Under the pieces are notes generated by a model, which made no database searches, had not been told where the DNA came from, and saw nothing but the letters and a program-made list of their open reading frames with translations. From an uncultured Methylomonas sp. (GTDB lineage: Bacteria; Pseudomonadota; Gammaproteobacteria; Methylococcales; Methylomonadaceae), in NCBI GenBank assembly GCA_936941155.1, contig CAKZJE010000107.1, forward strand, positions 1 to 64,000: DNA of 64,000 nt, read 5' to 3'. Within the stretch, counting starts at the first letter, position 1, and each line of letters begins with the position of its first letter. Positions 51,071 through 60,269 of this stretch are shown here, one piece after another. Both the position numbers and the translations under genes were made by a program.

Positions 51071-51760
51071 TTATTTCATCACCGAAATATAATAAGAAAC
51101 CGCTCTAATCTCTTTTTCTGTCATTTTAGTTGCAATCATGTGCATCATATTGTCCGCCACTTTAGTGCGCGTACTGGTTTTAAAGTCTTCCAGTGTTTGA
51201 ATTAAATAATCAGCGTGCTGCCCTTTTAACATTGGAAATCCAGCCGGTTTATTGCCCTCGCCAAAGGGGCCATGACAAGCAATACAGGCAGATACTTCAC
51301 GTTCTAAATCCCCATTTCGGTATAAATCCCCACCAAAAGTTAATAAGGCTTTTAATTCTGTTTCTTTATTTTTATTATCACTGTGTTTATTACTTTCCAC
51401 CTCATGGTCTTGCCCTTTTAAAGTCGGCATCGGATTAGCAGAAATAGTTTGTTCCGAGTAGAATTTAGCAATATCTGCAATGTCTTTATCCGTTAAGCCT
51501 TTCGCCAAAGGAGCCATCATCGGCGCATTTCGTGTGTCGTTTTTAAAAGCTTGTAATTGTTTAGTTAAGTAGGAAAAGTGTTGTCCTGCCAATTTAGGAA
51601 ACGTAGAAACAATACTATTGCCACTATCACCATGACAGCCGGCACATGCTGCTGCATGTTGCTTTCCTGCCTGCGCATCACCTTCAGCGTGTACACTAGC
51701 AGGAATTATCATGCAGATTGTTAGAGAAATTGAAACAGCCAGTAGTTTTTTTATCATCAA
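51071..51760 (-). CDS. Diheme cytochrome c4
   Basis: The 229-aa protein has a signal peptide ('LLAVSISLTICMIIPASVHA') and two class I c-type heme domains with 'CAGCHGDSG' and 'CIACHGPFGE'. Each has a Met ligand later on ('MMAPLAKGL' and 'MHMIATKMTEKE'). Cytochrome c4 carries electrons in the periplasm, usually to a cytochrome cbb3 oxidase. An extra Lys/Asp/Asn-rich linker (about 115-140, 'HEVESNKHSDNKNKETELK') joins the domains. The usual neighbours dsbA and engB are both present. Confidence 0.93.
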   Translation of the reverse strand: MMIKKLLAVSISLTICMIIPASVHAEGDAQAGKQHAAACAGCHGDSGNSIVSTFPKLAGQHFSYLTKQLQAFKNDTRNAPMMAPLAKGLTDKDIADIAKFYSEQTISANPMPTLKGQDHEVESNKHSDNKNKETELKALLTFGGDLYRNGDLEREVSACIACHGPFGEGNKPAGFPMLKGQHADYLIQTLEDFKTSTRTKVADNMMHMIATKMTEKEIRAVSYYISVMK

Positions 51761-51858
51761 ATTCTCCTGTAGGAGTAAAAAAATCAGAAGCGACAGCTTT
51801 AAACTGTCAGTTTTTTAGTAGCTATCGCTACTTTACATATTATTTAAACGAGATAACA

Positions 51859-52488
51859 ATGAATCCAGTTTATCATCAAGCTAAATTTATTAATAGTGCA
51901 CCCCAGTTGAAGGACGCACCAAAAGATGAAGGTTTAGAAGTCGCATTTGCCGGACGCTCTAATGCTGGTAAATCCAGTGCTATTAACGCCTTAACGCGAC
52001 AAAACAGTTTAGCTCGAATCAGTAAAACTCCAGGACGCACACAAATGTTAAACTTTTTTCAATTTGCAGAAGGGAAAAAATTTGTGGATTTGCCCGGTTA
52101 CGGCTATGCCAGAGTTCCCCTTGCCATCAAAGAAAAATGGCATAGAATGATGGAGGATTATTTGAGCAAACGCAAAGCCCTCTGCGGAATGATTCTAGTG
52201 ATGGATGTGCGCCACCCGTTGACCGAATTTGATTGGCAAATGATTACTTGGTGCGAACACAATAATTTACCGCTGCATATTTTGCTGACAAAATCAGATA
52301 AACTTGGTTATGGCGCGGCAAAAAACACCTTATTAAAAGTGCAAAAAGAATTATCAGAAGTGGATTTCCCCCTCTCTTTACAGCTATTTTCCGCACCAAA
52401 CAATACTGGCGTTGATGAAATTCATCAGATTTTAGATCAATGGTTTAATCCTGACTTAACAGAAGAATCAGAACTCAATCTCATCTAA
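51859..52488 (+). CDS. engB: Ribosome biogenesis GTP-binding protein EngB (YihA)
   Basis: The 210-aa GTPase has G1 'AFAGRSNAGKSSAINAL', G3 'FVDLPGYGYAR' and G4 'ILLTKSDKLG'. It is needed for assembly of the large ribosomal subunit. The frame starts further upstream at 51718, overlapping the cytochrome gene in antisense, so the ATG at 51859 (MNPVYHQAKFINSAPQL) is the true start, matching family length. It is divergent from the cytochrome c4 gene. Confidence 0.96.
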   Translation: MNPVYHQAKFINSAPQLKDAPKDEGLEVAFAGRSNAGKSSAINALTRQNSLARISKTPGRTQMLNFFQFAEGKKFVDLPGYGYARVPLAIKEKWHRMMEDYLSKRKALCGMILVMDVRHPLTEFDWQMITWCEHNNLPLHILLTKSDKLGYGAAKNTLLKVQKELSEVDFPLSLQLFSAPNNTGVDEIHQILDQWFNPDLTEESELNLI

Positions 52489-52711
52489 AAACGTTGACAA
52501 CAGCCTTTTGTTTTTACTTCTATTTTCTGTCGCTATTTTTGCAAAAAAATTCATACATTGTCCTAAAAAACATTTTTCTGCTAAGAGCAGTAATCGCGGC
52601 TCTTCACTTAAAATTAAAGCTGTTTTTAGTTTAATTTAGCACTGTGTTACCATACTTTATTAGTAACAACTTATCTTTTGATTTTTTAATCTAACTTAAC
52701 GAAAAACTCAG
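52489..52711. other. Gap between engB and the cNMP/rhodanese gene
   Basis: About 220 AT-rich bases with no reading frame. 'TTTAATTTAGCACTGTGTTACCATACTTTA' near 52630-52655 may hold a promoter. Nothing else seen. Confidence 0.4.
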
Positions 52712-54085
52712 ATGCCTGTAGATATTGACTCCCCAGAAGGGCATATTATTCGGAAAATGGTTCCTTTTTCGACCATGCCGAATAGTATTTTTAAAGTTAT
52801 CTGTGACAAGATTGTGATCGAAACAGCTCGATCGGGAGCTTTTTTATTTAAACGTCACGACACTAAAAAAGAGCTTTTTTATCTGTTAAAAGGCGAGGTT
52901 TCATTAGAAGTTGATAAATTGAAAATGGAAGTTATCAAGGCAGGCACTGAATCTGCTCGCTTTGCTTTGGCGCATCAACTGCCTCGCAAAGTGAATGGCG
53001 TGGCAAAAGGCGCAGTGCAATTTATCAAGCTCAATAGCATTTATATTTCAACCCCAGATTCTTCTGAACTTAAAAAACACAATACTGCAACGGCCGCCAA
53101 TAAAGATGCAACTCCGCGCTGGATGAGCACTTTATTAATGATTCCGGTTCTAAGAGCCATGCCGCCTGAACATTTAATCAAAATTAGTGAGTCCGCAGAA
53201 GAGATTAATTATGCCGAAGGGGAAACCGTTATTTGGCAAGGGGATATCTGCGAATATTTTTATCTAATCAAAAATGGGGAATGTGTTCTTACCTATAAAA
53301 GCGCAACGCCCGAACAAACACTCATCAGCAACAAATTAAAAACTTGGGATAGTTTTGGAGCTGAAGCTTTGATTTCTGACAGTATTGATAGCCATACGGT
53401 TACAGCTCTGACCGAGCTATCTTTATTAAAAATATCCAAAGAAAACTTTTTAAACCTGATTAAACAGCCATCTTTAAAGTTTGTTAATGAAGACAAAACC
53501 AATGAGTTATTAGGCAACGGTGGCGTATTATTAGACGTGCGTCCTGCTTGTGAATATGAAAAAAGTCATAGCTTGCAAGCAATCAATGCACCACTGCTAG
53601 AGCTGCGTGACTTTATACAAAAACTAGATAAAAATCAGCCTATTGTGGTAATCAGTGATGATTTACGCTTCAGCGAAGCGGCGGCGTTTTTACTGCTATG
53701 TTATAAGTTTGCTGCGCATGTTTCTGAAAAAAATACAGATCCTGCTATCTCAGACTTAATCATTAAAGTACGCAAGCCCAAACAACATAAAGCTCCAGAT
53801 AATGACATCATTATCATGGAATCAATGGATGATGATTTTGTTTTTGACAATAACATTGTTGTTGAAACACGCCCATCGTCTATGCCTACACTTTCTGCAC
53901 CACCCATCACGATAGAAGACCAGAATGCACAGCTGAAACAACAATTGCAAAAGTTACAACTGAAATTAGAGAAAACAGAGGAAGAAAAACAAGAAATATC
54001 GCAAAAATATCAGTTGTTACTCAAACAAACAGAGCGATTAAAGACAATGTTAGCGTCGTTGACAAAATACAACGGTATGATTTGA
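52712..54085 (+). CDS. Double cNMP-binding domain / degenerate rhodanese / coiled-coil protein
   Basis: The 457-aa cytoplasmic protein has two cyclic-nucleotide-binding-like regions (residues about 15-110, the first degenerate, and about 145-255: 'GETVIWQGDICEYFYLIKNG', 'SFGAEALISDSIDSHTVTAL'), a rhodanese-like domain (about 265-345: 'GGVLLDVRPACEYEKSHSLQ') and a C-terminal coiled coil (about 405-450). The rhodanese catalytic position reads 'IVVISDDLRFSEAAAF' with Ser where active enzymes have Cys, so it should be inactive and serve in binding. Likely a signalling protein. Neighbours do not give the pathway. Confidence 0.88.
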   Translation: MPVDIDSPEGHIIRKMVPFSTMPNSIFKVICDKIVIETARSGAFLFKRHDTKKELFYLLKGEVSLEVDKLKMEVIKAGTESARFALAHQLPRKVNGVAKGAVQFIKLNSIYISTPDSSELKKHNTATAANKDATPRWMSTLLMIPVLRAMPPEHLIKISESAEEINYAEGETVIWQGDICEYFYLIKNGECVLTYKSATPEQTLISNKLKTWDSFGAEALISDSIDSHTVTALTELSLLKISKENFLNLIKQPSLKFVNEDKTNELLGNGGVLLDVRPACEYEKSHSLQAINAPLLELRDFIQKLDKNQPIVVISDDLRFSEAAAFLLLCYKFAAHVSEKNTDPAISDLIIKVRKPKQHKAPDNDIIIMESMDDDFVFDNNIVVETRPSSMPTLSAPPITIEDQNAQLKQQLQKLQLKLEKTEEEKQEISQKYQLLLKQTERLKTMLASLTKYNGMI

Positions 54086-54097
54086 TGTGTGCAGCAT

Positions 54098-54121
54098 AAC
54101 CACAGCAGAAATGCTGTGGTT
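54098..54121 (+). terminator. Hairpin after the cNMP/rhodanese gene
   Basis: AACCACAGCA and TGCTGTGGTT form a 10-bp stem with a GAAA tetraloop, 13 bases past the stop. Only a few T's follow, so termination may be partial. Confidence 0.5.
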
Positions 54122-54174
54122 TGGCTAAGCACTAGAAGAAACTTTGCCTAAGTCAGGCAAAAGTGCAAAGAGTT

Positions 54175-54330
54175 TTATTTGATTTTAGCTTCTTTGTAAA
54201 TAACGTGCTGACGTACTACGGGGTCAAACTTTTTGATTTCCATTTTTTCAGGCATGGTTTTTTTATTTTTAGTTGTAGTATAAAAATGTTTTGAGCCTGA
54301 AGTTGAAATTAATTTAATTTTATCGCGCAT
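54175..54330 (-). CDS. rpmG: 50S ribosomal protein L33
   Basis: The 51-aa frame from ATG 54330 to TAA 54175 begins '[20 protein letters not shown]' and continues '[20 protein letters not shown]', ending '[11 protein letters not shown]'. This is L33 of the zinc-free (Cys-less) form. It is the second gene after rpmB, 12 bases downstream, in the usual rpmBG order. Confidence 0.97.
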   Translation of the reverse strand: MRDKIKLISTSGSKHFYTTTKNKKTMPEKMEIKKFDPVVRQHVIYKEAKIK

Positions 54331-54342
54331 TTTTTAAGCCTC

Positions 54343-54579
54343 TTAAACTTTTTCGCCACGGTTACGCATCTCAACCAAAATGGCATCGATACCTTTTTTA
54401 TCAATAACGCGCATTCCTTTCGCAGAAATTCTTAAGCGAACCCAACGGTTTTCGCTTTCCACCCAAAAACGGTGATGTTGTAAATTAGGATTAAAACGAC
54501 GTTTCGTTTTATTGTTTGCATGTGATACGTTATTACCGACGATAGGATGTTTGCCGGTCACTTGACATATTCTGGACAT
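54343..54579 (-). CDS. rpmB: 50S ribosomal protein L28
   Basis: The 78-aa protein '[20 protein letters not shown]' with '[18 protein letters not shown]' is L28. The single Cys in the N-terminus is typical of the proteobacterial form. It starts the rpmB-rpmG operon and is divergent from gshB. Confidence 0.97.
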   Translation of the reverse strand: MSRICQVTGKHPIVGNNVSHANNKTKRRFNPNLQHHRFWVESENRWVRLRISAKGMRVIDKKGIDAILVEMRNRGEKV

Positions 54580-54718
54580 AGTTACCTCTGTGAGTGCCTT
54601 GATTCAAAAGTTAGCCTGCCTTTATACCAAAATTTCTTTTTTAGGTAAATAACAAACTGTAAAATAAATTTGGTAAAATCCCTATCTGATTTCGCAACCC
54701 CACTTTAAAGAGAGTGTA

Positions 54719-55666
54719 ATGACGCTTAATTTCGGCATGGTCATGGATTCCATTGACCACATTAATATTAAAAAAGATACCAGTTTTGCGATGTGTTTAG
54801 AAGCTCAAAGTCGAGGCTGGACAGTTCATTACATGGAATTAAATGATTTATTTTTGCGCAATGGTAGGGCTTATGCGCGTACCCGCACCTTGCAAGTGCA
54901 ACGCGACCCTCAGCAGCATTATCAATTTTTGGCAGAACAAACCATCGCGCTTGATGAGTTAAATGTCATTATGATGCGCAAAGATCCGCCTTTTAATCAA
55001 GAGTTTCTTTATGCAACACATATTTTGGAACAAGCTGAGCGACGCGGCAGTTATGTGATAAATAAACCGCAATCCTTACGCGATGCGAATGAAAAGTTGT
55101 TTACGGCTTGGTTTCCGCAATGTTGCGCTGATACTTTGGTTGCCAGAGAGCCGTATTTAATTCGAGATTTTTTGCACGAACACGGCGAAATTATTTTAAA
55201 ACCTTTAGACGGCATGGGCGGCACGTCAATTTTTCATTTGCGTTTAGGCGACCCGAATCTCAGCGTAATTTTGGAAACCATGACCGAATACAACAGCCGC
55301 TATGTGATGGCGCAAAAATATTTGCCGGAAATCAAATACGGTGACAAACGCATTTTAATGGTAAATGGCGAACCGATTCCTTACGCTTTGGCGCGAATTC
55401 CAGCTCAAGGCGAAACACGCGGCAATATTGCTGCGGGTGGTACAGGACAAGGACAACCTTTAAGTGAGCGCGATTTTTGGATTGCCAAACAAGTCGGCGC
55501 AACGTTAAAAGAAAAAGGTTTGGTTTTTGTAGGATTAGATGTCATCGGCGACTACTTAACTGAAATCAACGTCACCAGCCCAACCTGCGTACAAGAACTT
55601 GATAAGCAATTTAGACTCAATATTTGCGGACAACTGATGGATCATGTCGCAGAAAAGTTAAGCTAA
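54719..55666 (+). CDS. gshB: Glutathione synthetase
   Basis: The 315-aa ATP-grasp enzyme joins gamma-glutamylcysteine and glycine. Visible are 'GMVMDSIDHINIKKDTSFA', 'IMMRKDPPFNQEFLYATHIL', 'EIILKPLDGMGGTSIFHL' (ATP binding) and 'GLVFVGLDVIGDYLTEINVT'. It is the first gene of the gshB-tonB-yqgE-ruvX cluster found in many gammaproteobacteria. The next gene follows without any gap. Confidence 0.97.
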   Translation: MTLNFGMVMDSIDHINIKKDTSFAMCLEAQSRGWTVHYMELNDLFLRNGRAYARTRTLQVQRDPQQHYQFLAEQTIALDELNVIMMRKDPPFNQEFLYATHILEQAERRGSYVINKPQSLRDANEKLFTAWFPQCCADTLVAREPYLIRDFLHEHGEIILKPLDGMGGTSIFHLRLGDPNLSVILETMTEYNSRYVMAQKYLPEIKYGDKRILMVNGEPIPYALARIPAQGETRGNIAAGGTGQGQPLSERDFWIAKQVGATLKEKGLVFVGLDVIGDYLTEINVTSPTCVQELDKQFRLNICGQLMDHVAEKLS

Positions 55667-56578
55667 ATGTCGGCTCAGTTTTTAAATCAAATGCCTTATC
55701 AGGAACTACCTAAAAAAACCGACAGTCTGACAATTTGGCTATTTATTGCAGCAGTCATTCATGCGATTGTCTTGATGGGGCTTGGATTTGAAAACCCTAA
55801 GCCACAAATTATTAGCAAAAGCATTGAAGTAACTATTGTTAATTCTTCAGCCAAAAAAGCACCGGAGAATGCCAAATATTTTGCCCAAGCGAATCAAATT
55901 GCGGCAGGATCTGAGCAGCAAAAACCACAGCCGATTGAGAAGAAAAAGCCGCAAGCAGGTCACGATCAGAAAAAACAAAAGCGGGTTAAATCGTCAAAAG
56001 CGCAAACACAGATTGAGCATAGACTGATTACTCAAAAGCAGGCAGAAAAAAAACTGGAGTCAGCACAAAAGCAGGAGGAAAATCAGGAAGATGATAAAAA
56101 CACACAGGCACAACCTGAGCTTTCTGTAGAAGAACTCGACAAACAAATCGCGCTGCTTGAGTTAAAACTCAAAAAACAGCAAGAAAACTCTGAAAAAACC
56201 AATATCAAATCCATTAATGGAATTAGTGCGCATAAATATATTGCCGCACAATACATTAAACAGTGGGAAAATAAAGTTCAGCGCAATGGCAATCTCAATT
56301 TGCCTGAAATTAATGGCACACAAAGCTTTTCAGGCACTCTAGTAATGGATGTGGGCGTGGAAACCGATGGCAGTCTTTATAATACCGTCATTGTTAAATC
56401 ATCAGGGATTGCCGCACTTGATAAAGCAGCAAAACAAATTGTGAAAATGAGTGCGCCGTTTACACCTCTGCCGAAAGAAGTTGCCGAACAACTTGATGTA
56501 TTAAGAATTCGCCGTGAGTGGGTTTTTTCTAATGGAGAGACGGTATCTACCTCAAGCTATTTAACACCCATCGAATGA
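55667..56578 (+). CDS. tonB: TonB-family energy transducer
   Basis: The 303-aa protein has a single N-terminal membrane anchor ('LTIWLFIAAVIHAIVLMGLG'), a long Lys/Gln/Pro-rich periplasmic spacer (about 60-170) and the C-terminal TonB domain ('YIAAQYIKQWENKVQRNGN', 'GTLVMDVGVETDGSLYNTVI'). It would pass proton-motive energy to outer-membrane receptors. exbB and exbD are not adjacent. Its ATG follows the gshB TAA directly. Confidence 0.92.
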   Translation: MSAQFLNQMPYQELPKKTDSLTIWLFIAAVIHAIVLMGLGFENPKPQIISKSIEVTIVNSSAKKAPENAKYFAQANQIAAGSEQQKPQPIEKKKPQAGHDQKKQKRVKSSKAQTQIEHRLITQKQAEKKLESAQKQEENQEDDKNTQAQPELSVEELDKQIALLELKLKKQQENSEKTNIKSINGISAHKYIAAQYIKQWENKVQRNGNLNLPEINGTQSFSGTLVMDVGVETDGSLYNTVIVKSSGIAALDKAAKQIVKMSAPFTPLPKEVAEQLDVLRIRREWVFSNGETVSTSSYLTPIE

Positions 56579-56607
56579 TAAAACTAAAAATTTAATTTCT
56601 AAAAATT

Positions 56608-57174
56608 ATGATTGCCAGTAGCTATTTAAATAACCAATTTTTAATTGCCATGCCGGGTCTTACCGACAGAGACTTTGCGCATACCGTCACTTATCTTTGC
56701 CAACACAGTGCAGAAGGTGCGGTCGGAATTATTATTAATCGCCCAACGACCATGAAACTGGGTGATATTTTTGCACAAATGAACATTGATCCAATTTCCA
56801 GATCCAGTGCGAATAGCCCTGTGTATATTGGTGGCCCCGTGCAACCAGAACGCGGATTTGTGATTCATAACAGCAGCGAAGAACAATGGGATTCTTCTAT
56901 CGCCATTTCAGAAACCGTATCCTTAACCAGTTCGCGTGATATTTTGGAAGCGATTGCCAAAGGTGAAGGGCCTCCGCATTACTTAATCGCCTTAGGTTAT
57001 GCAGGCTGGAGCGCGGGGCAGTTGGAAAAAGAAATTGTTGAAAATGCGTGGCTACACACGCCTTATGCGGAAGCAATTTTATATCACACGCCCGTCAGTC
57101 AGCGTTGGAATGAGGCGGCAAACTTATTAGGAATCAATATTAATTTGTTAGCCGCAGTGGCAGGTCATGGCTAA
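56608..57174 (+). CDS. yqgE: YqgE/AlgH family protein
   Basis: The 188-aa protein matches the UPF0301/DUF179 family: 'NQFLIAMPGLTDRDFAHTVT', 'GAVGIIINRPTTMKLGDIF', 'YIGGPVQPERGFVIH' and 'ALGYAGWSAGQLEKEI'. Its biochemical role is unsettled; it is almost always beside ruvX/yqgF and gshB. It overlaps ruvX by 8 bases. Confidence 0.95.
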   Translation: MIASSYLNNQFLIAMPGLTDRDFAHTVTYLCQHSAEGAVGIIINRPTTMKLGDIFAQMNIDPISRSSANSPVYIGGPVQPERGFVIHNSSEEQWDSSIAISETVSLTSSRDILEAIAKGEGPPHYLIALGYAGWSAGQLEKEIVENAWLHTPYAEAILYHTPVSQRWNEAANLLGININLLAAVAGHG

Positions 57175-57622
57175 AATTGACCCGTTAGCAGCAAAATTAA
57201 CTGCGACCACTTATTTAGGCTTTGATTTTGGCAATAAAAAAATTGGGGTCGCGGTTGGACAAACCACCACGCAAACCGCAAGTCCGCTGCAAACCATTCG
57301 TTCCATTAATCAAACGCCCAATTGGGAAATTATTTCGCAATTGATTAAAGAATGGCAACCGATTGGGTTAGTTGTGGGAATTTCTAAACAGCAAAATGGC
57401 GAAGAGAATCCCGTGACACCGCGAATGCGCAAATTTTGCAGGCAACTGGAAGGACGCTATCAATTACCTGTGTATCAAGTGGATGAAACCTTATCAACTT
57501 TTGAAGCGAAACAGCTATTATTTGATGATTTGCATGTCAGTGCAGGCAAATTATGGGATGTGCAAGATCAGCTTGCAGCACAATTGATTTTACAAAGTTG
57601 GTTGAACGATTATTCGGCTTAA
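57167..57622 (+). CDS. ruvX: RuvX/YqgF, Holliday-junction resolvase-like 16S rRNA nuclease
   Basis: The 151-aa RNase H-fold protein has 'YLGFDFGNKKIGVAVGQTTT', 'PIGLVVGISKQQNGEENPVT' and the acidic 'VDETLSTFEAK', the two catalytic Asp positions and Glu. It processes pre-16S rRNA ends. It ends the gshB-tonB-yqgE-ruvX cluster; a palindrome at 57647-57679 follows. Confidence 0.95.
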   Translation: MAKIDPLAAKLTATTYLGFDFGNKKIGVAVGQTTTQTASPLQTIRSINQTPNWEIISQLIKEWQPIGLVVGISKQQNGEENPVTPRMRKFCRQLEGRYQLPVYQVDETLSTFEAKQLLFDDLHVSAGKLWDVQDQLAAQLILQSWLNDYSA

Positions 57623-57646
57623 AACATTCAACGCTGATTACTTCTA

Positions 57647-57679
57647 AGACCTTTCAAGCTCAGCAAACCTGAAAGGTCT
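57647..57679. repeat. Palindrome AGACCTTTCA...TGAAAGGTCT
   Basis: AGACCTTTCAAGCT...AACCTGAAAGGTCT, a slightly imperfect member of the CCTTTCAGG family, between the convergent ruvX and cupin genes. It may act as a shared terminator. Confidence 0.7.
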
Positions 57680-57686
57680 GCACCTC

Positions 57687-57962
57687 TTAACCGTGTTTGT
57701 AATGTTTACGCAACGGTTTTACCACTTCCCAGTTAGTATCCAAACCAGCAGGAAATACCACTAAATCGCCCGGAACGATGCGCACAGCTTCGCCACCTTT
57801 AGGCGTAACCAGAATCTCACCTTCCAACACATAAGCGGTTTCTTTAATTCCAAAATCCAATGGAAATTTTGACACTTCTTTTTCCCAAATTGACCAGCTT
57901 GCAACGCCAAGTTCTTTTAAACGCTCTTCGCTGGGGTTATGTTCAATCGTAATTTGACTCAT
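57687..57962 (-). CDS. Cupin-domain protein (DUF861 type)
   Basis: The 91-aa single-domain cupin has 'GIKETAYVLEGEILVTPKGG' and 'IVPGDLVVFPAGLDTNWEV', the two-motif pattern of the Cupin_3/DUF861 family. Such proteins are often assigned to unknown small-molecule binding; some are enamine/glyoxylate-cycle enzymes. Function here is unknown. It is convergent with ruvX and has its own promoter in the 160 bases upstream. Confidence 0.85.
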   Translation of the reverse strand: MSQITIEHNPSEERLKELGVASWSIWEKEVSKFPLDFGIKETAYVLEGEILVTPKGGEAVRIVPGDLVVFPAGLDTNWEVVKPLRKHYKHG

Positions 57963-58048
57963 GATTTATCCTAAAGTTGACAGTAATATTTTAAAAAGTG
58001 GCGAATTTTAGCATTTTTAATTAACTGGTGTTGTTTTTCCTAATTTTC

Positions 58049-58082
58049 ACGACTGCCAGTCCTTTAAAGGACTGGCAGTCGT
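58049..58082. repeat. Palindrome ACGACTGCCAGTCCTTT...
   Basis: A perfect 34-base palindrome (two 17-base arms), same family as 18653-18675 and the outer arms of 21232-21528. It lies 86 bases upstream of metG and may affect its leader. Confidence 0.85.
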
Positions 58083-58167
58083 AACGCTAAAAAATAGCCT
58101 GTAGCATGAAGCGCGAAAGCTTTTGTGCAATAATGGCGCATTACTTTTTTTAGCGTATTTTTACACC

Positions 58168-60201
58168 ATGTCAACACGAAAAATCCTTGCAACTAGCGCA
58201 CTTCCCTACGCCAACGGCCCCATTCATTTAGGGCATTTAGTCGAATATATTCAAACAGATATGTGGACGCGCTTTCAAAAACAGCGCGGAGTGGAATGCT
58301 ATTACATCTGTGCGGACGACACGCACGGCACGCCCATTATGTTGAAAGCCGATAATTTAGGTATAAAACCAGAAGAGCTGATTGCCAAAACGTATCAAGA
58401 ACACACGCGCGATTTTGCGGATTTTGGCATCGTATTTGACAACTATCACAGCACCCATTCTGAGGAAAACCGCGAATTTTCCAGCATGATTTATAAAAGA
58501 CTGCGCGATAAAGGACACATCAGTTCGCGCAGCATCACGCAAGCCTACGACCCCGTAAAAGAAATGTTTTTACCTGATCGTTTTATTAAAGGCGAATGTC
58601 CAAAATGCGGCGCGGCAGATCAATACGGTGACGGCTGCGAAGTGTGCGGTGCAACGTATTCACCCACCGATTTAAAAAACGCGGTTTCTGCGATTTCTGG
58701 TGAAAAACCGATTGAAAAAGATTCTGAGCATTATTTTTTCAATCTCGCCGACTTCACCCAAATGTTGCAAGACTGGACAACTGCCGGACATTTACAATCA
58801 GAAGTCACTAACAAATTGGCGGAATGGCTGGATGGCGGCTTGAATCAATGGGATATTTCCCGCGACGCGCCGTATTTTGGGTTTGAAATTCCTGATGCGC
58901 CGGGCAAATATTTTTATGTTTGGCTGGATGCGCCGATTGGCTATATGGCGAGTTTTAAAAACTTTTGCGATAAAAAAGGTTTGGATTTTGATGAGTTTTG
59001 GCAAAAAGATTCAGAAACCGAGCTGTATCATTTTATCGGTAAAGACATTATTTATTTCCACGCCTTGTTCTGGCCTGCGATGTTAAGCGGCGCGGATTTC
59101 AGAACGCCATCAGCGATTTTTGCACACGGCTTTTTAACCGTGAATGGCGAAAAAATGTCGAAATCGCGCGGCACGTTTATTCAAGCGCGTACTTATTTGA
59201 ACCATTTGAATCCTGAATATTTGCGCTATTACTTCGCGGCGAAACTCAGCGCGGGCGTGGATGATTTGGATTTGAATTTTGATGATTTCAGTCAGCGGGT
59301 GAATTCGGATTTAGTCGGCAAAGTGGTGAATATCGCCAGCCGTTGCAGTGGCTTTATCGCGAAACGTTTTGAAAATAAACTTTCGGATAGTTGCGCAGAA
59401 CCTGAATTATTTCAATCCTTTATTGCTGCAAATGAAGAAATTGCCAAACTGTATGAAAACCGCGAATTTGGGAAAGCGATGCGCGAAATTATGGCGTTAG
59501 CGGATAAAGCGAATCAATATATTGATGAGAAAAAGCCTTGGCTGATGGCGAAAGAGGAAGGCAAAGAAGCCGAGTTGCAACAAGTTTGCAGTATGGGAAT
59601 TAATTTATTCCGTTTGTTGGTGGCGTATTTAAAACCTGTGTTGCCGTTAATGGCAGCGCAAGTGGAAGAATTTTTAAACAGTCCGTTACAAGGTTGGATT
59701 GATGAAATGCAACCTTTGTTAGGTCATACCATTAATGAATTCAAACCATTAATGACGCGCGTTGATCCTGAAAAAATCGCCGCGATTGTGGCGGATTCGC
59801 AAGAGAATTTAGAAAAAACACCCGCTCATTCTCAAGTTACTCAAGAAAAAGCAAAACAATTTGACCCAATTGCGCCAGAAATTGAATTTGATGATTTTGC
59901 CAAAATTGATTTGCGGATTGCAAAAATTATCAAAGCCGAGCATGTGGAAAAAGCGGATAAATTGCTGAAATTAACGCTAGATATTGGTGATGAAACTCGC
60001 CAAGTGTTTGCAGGGATAAAGTCTGCTTATGCACCGGAAGATTTGGAAGGTAAATTGACGGTTGTGGTAGCGAATTTAAAGCCGCGCAAAATGAAGTTTG
60101 GTATGTCCGAAGGGATGGTGTTAGCCGCAGGGCCTGGTGGAAAAGATATTTGGGTGTTGCATCCTGATGAGGGTGCTGTGGCGGGGATGCGGGTGAAGTA
60201 A
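58168..60201 (+). CDS. metG: Methionyl-tRNA synthetase
   Basis: The 677-aa class I enzyme charges tRNA-Met. '[19 protein letters not shown]' is the HIGH region, '[13 protein letters not shown]' the KMSKS loop, and '[20 protein letters not shown]' the zinc knuckle. The C-terminal 110 residues ('[20 protein letters not shown]') form the tRNA-binding dimerisation (EMAP-like) domain. The frame is open 15 codons upstream, but the ATG at 58168 ([18 protein letters not shown]) is standard. Confidence 0.97.
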   Translation: MSTRKILATSALPYANGPIHLGHLVEYIQTDMWTRFQKQRGVECYYICADDTHGTPIMLKADNLGIKPEELIAKTYQEHTRDFADFGIVFDNYHSTHSEENREFSSMIYKRLRDKGHISSRSITQAYDPVKEMFLPDRFIKGECPKCGAADQYGDGCEVCGATYSPTDLKNAVSAISGEKPIEKDSEHYFFNLADFTQMLQDWTTAGHLQSEVTNKLAEWLDGGLNQWDISRDAPYFGFEIPDAPGKYFYVWLDAPIGYMASFKNFCDKKGLDFDEFWQKDSETELYHFIGKDIIYFHALFWPAMLSGADFRTPSAIFAHGFLTVNGEKMSKSRGTFIQARTYLNHLNPEYLRYYFAAKLSAGVDDLDLNFDDFSQRVNSDLVGKVVNIASRCSGFIAKRFENKLSDSCAEPELFQSFIAANEEIAKLYENREFGKAMREIMALADKANQYIDEKKPWLMAKEEGKEAELQQVCSMGINLFRLLVAYLKPVLPLMAAQVEEFLNSPLQGWIDEMQPLLGHTINEFKPLMTRVDPEKIAAIVADSQENLEKTPAHSQVTQEKAKQFDPIAPEIEFDDFAKIDLRIAKIIKAEHVEKADKLLKLTLDIGDETRQVFAGIKSAYAPEDLEGKLTVVVANLKPRKMKFGMSEGMVLAAGPGGKDIWVLHPDEGAVAGMRVK

Positions 60202-60269
60202 ATTTGATAGCGAGTAAGTCATTCGCATTTTATATCATTTAAAAATTTCAACGTTAATTTGGAACATTT

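Noticed and set aside
58083-58167. Riboswitch or T-box before metG
   Set aside because: The leader is only about 85 bases after the palindrome and holds no T-box or SAM-type conserved core.
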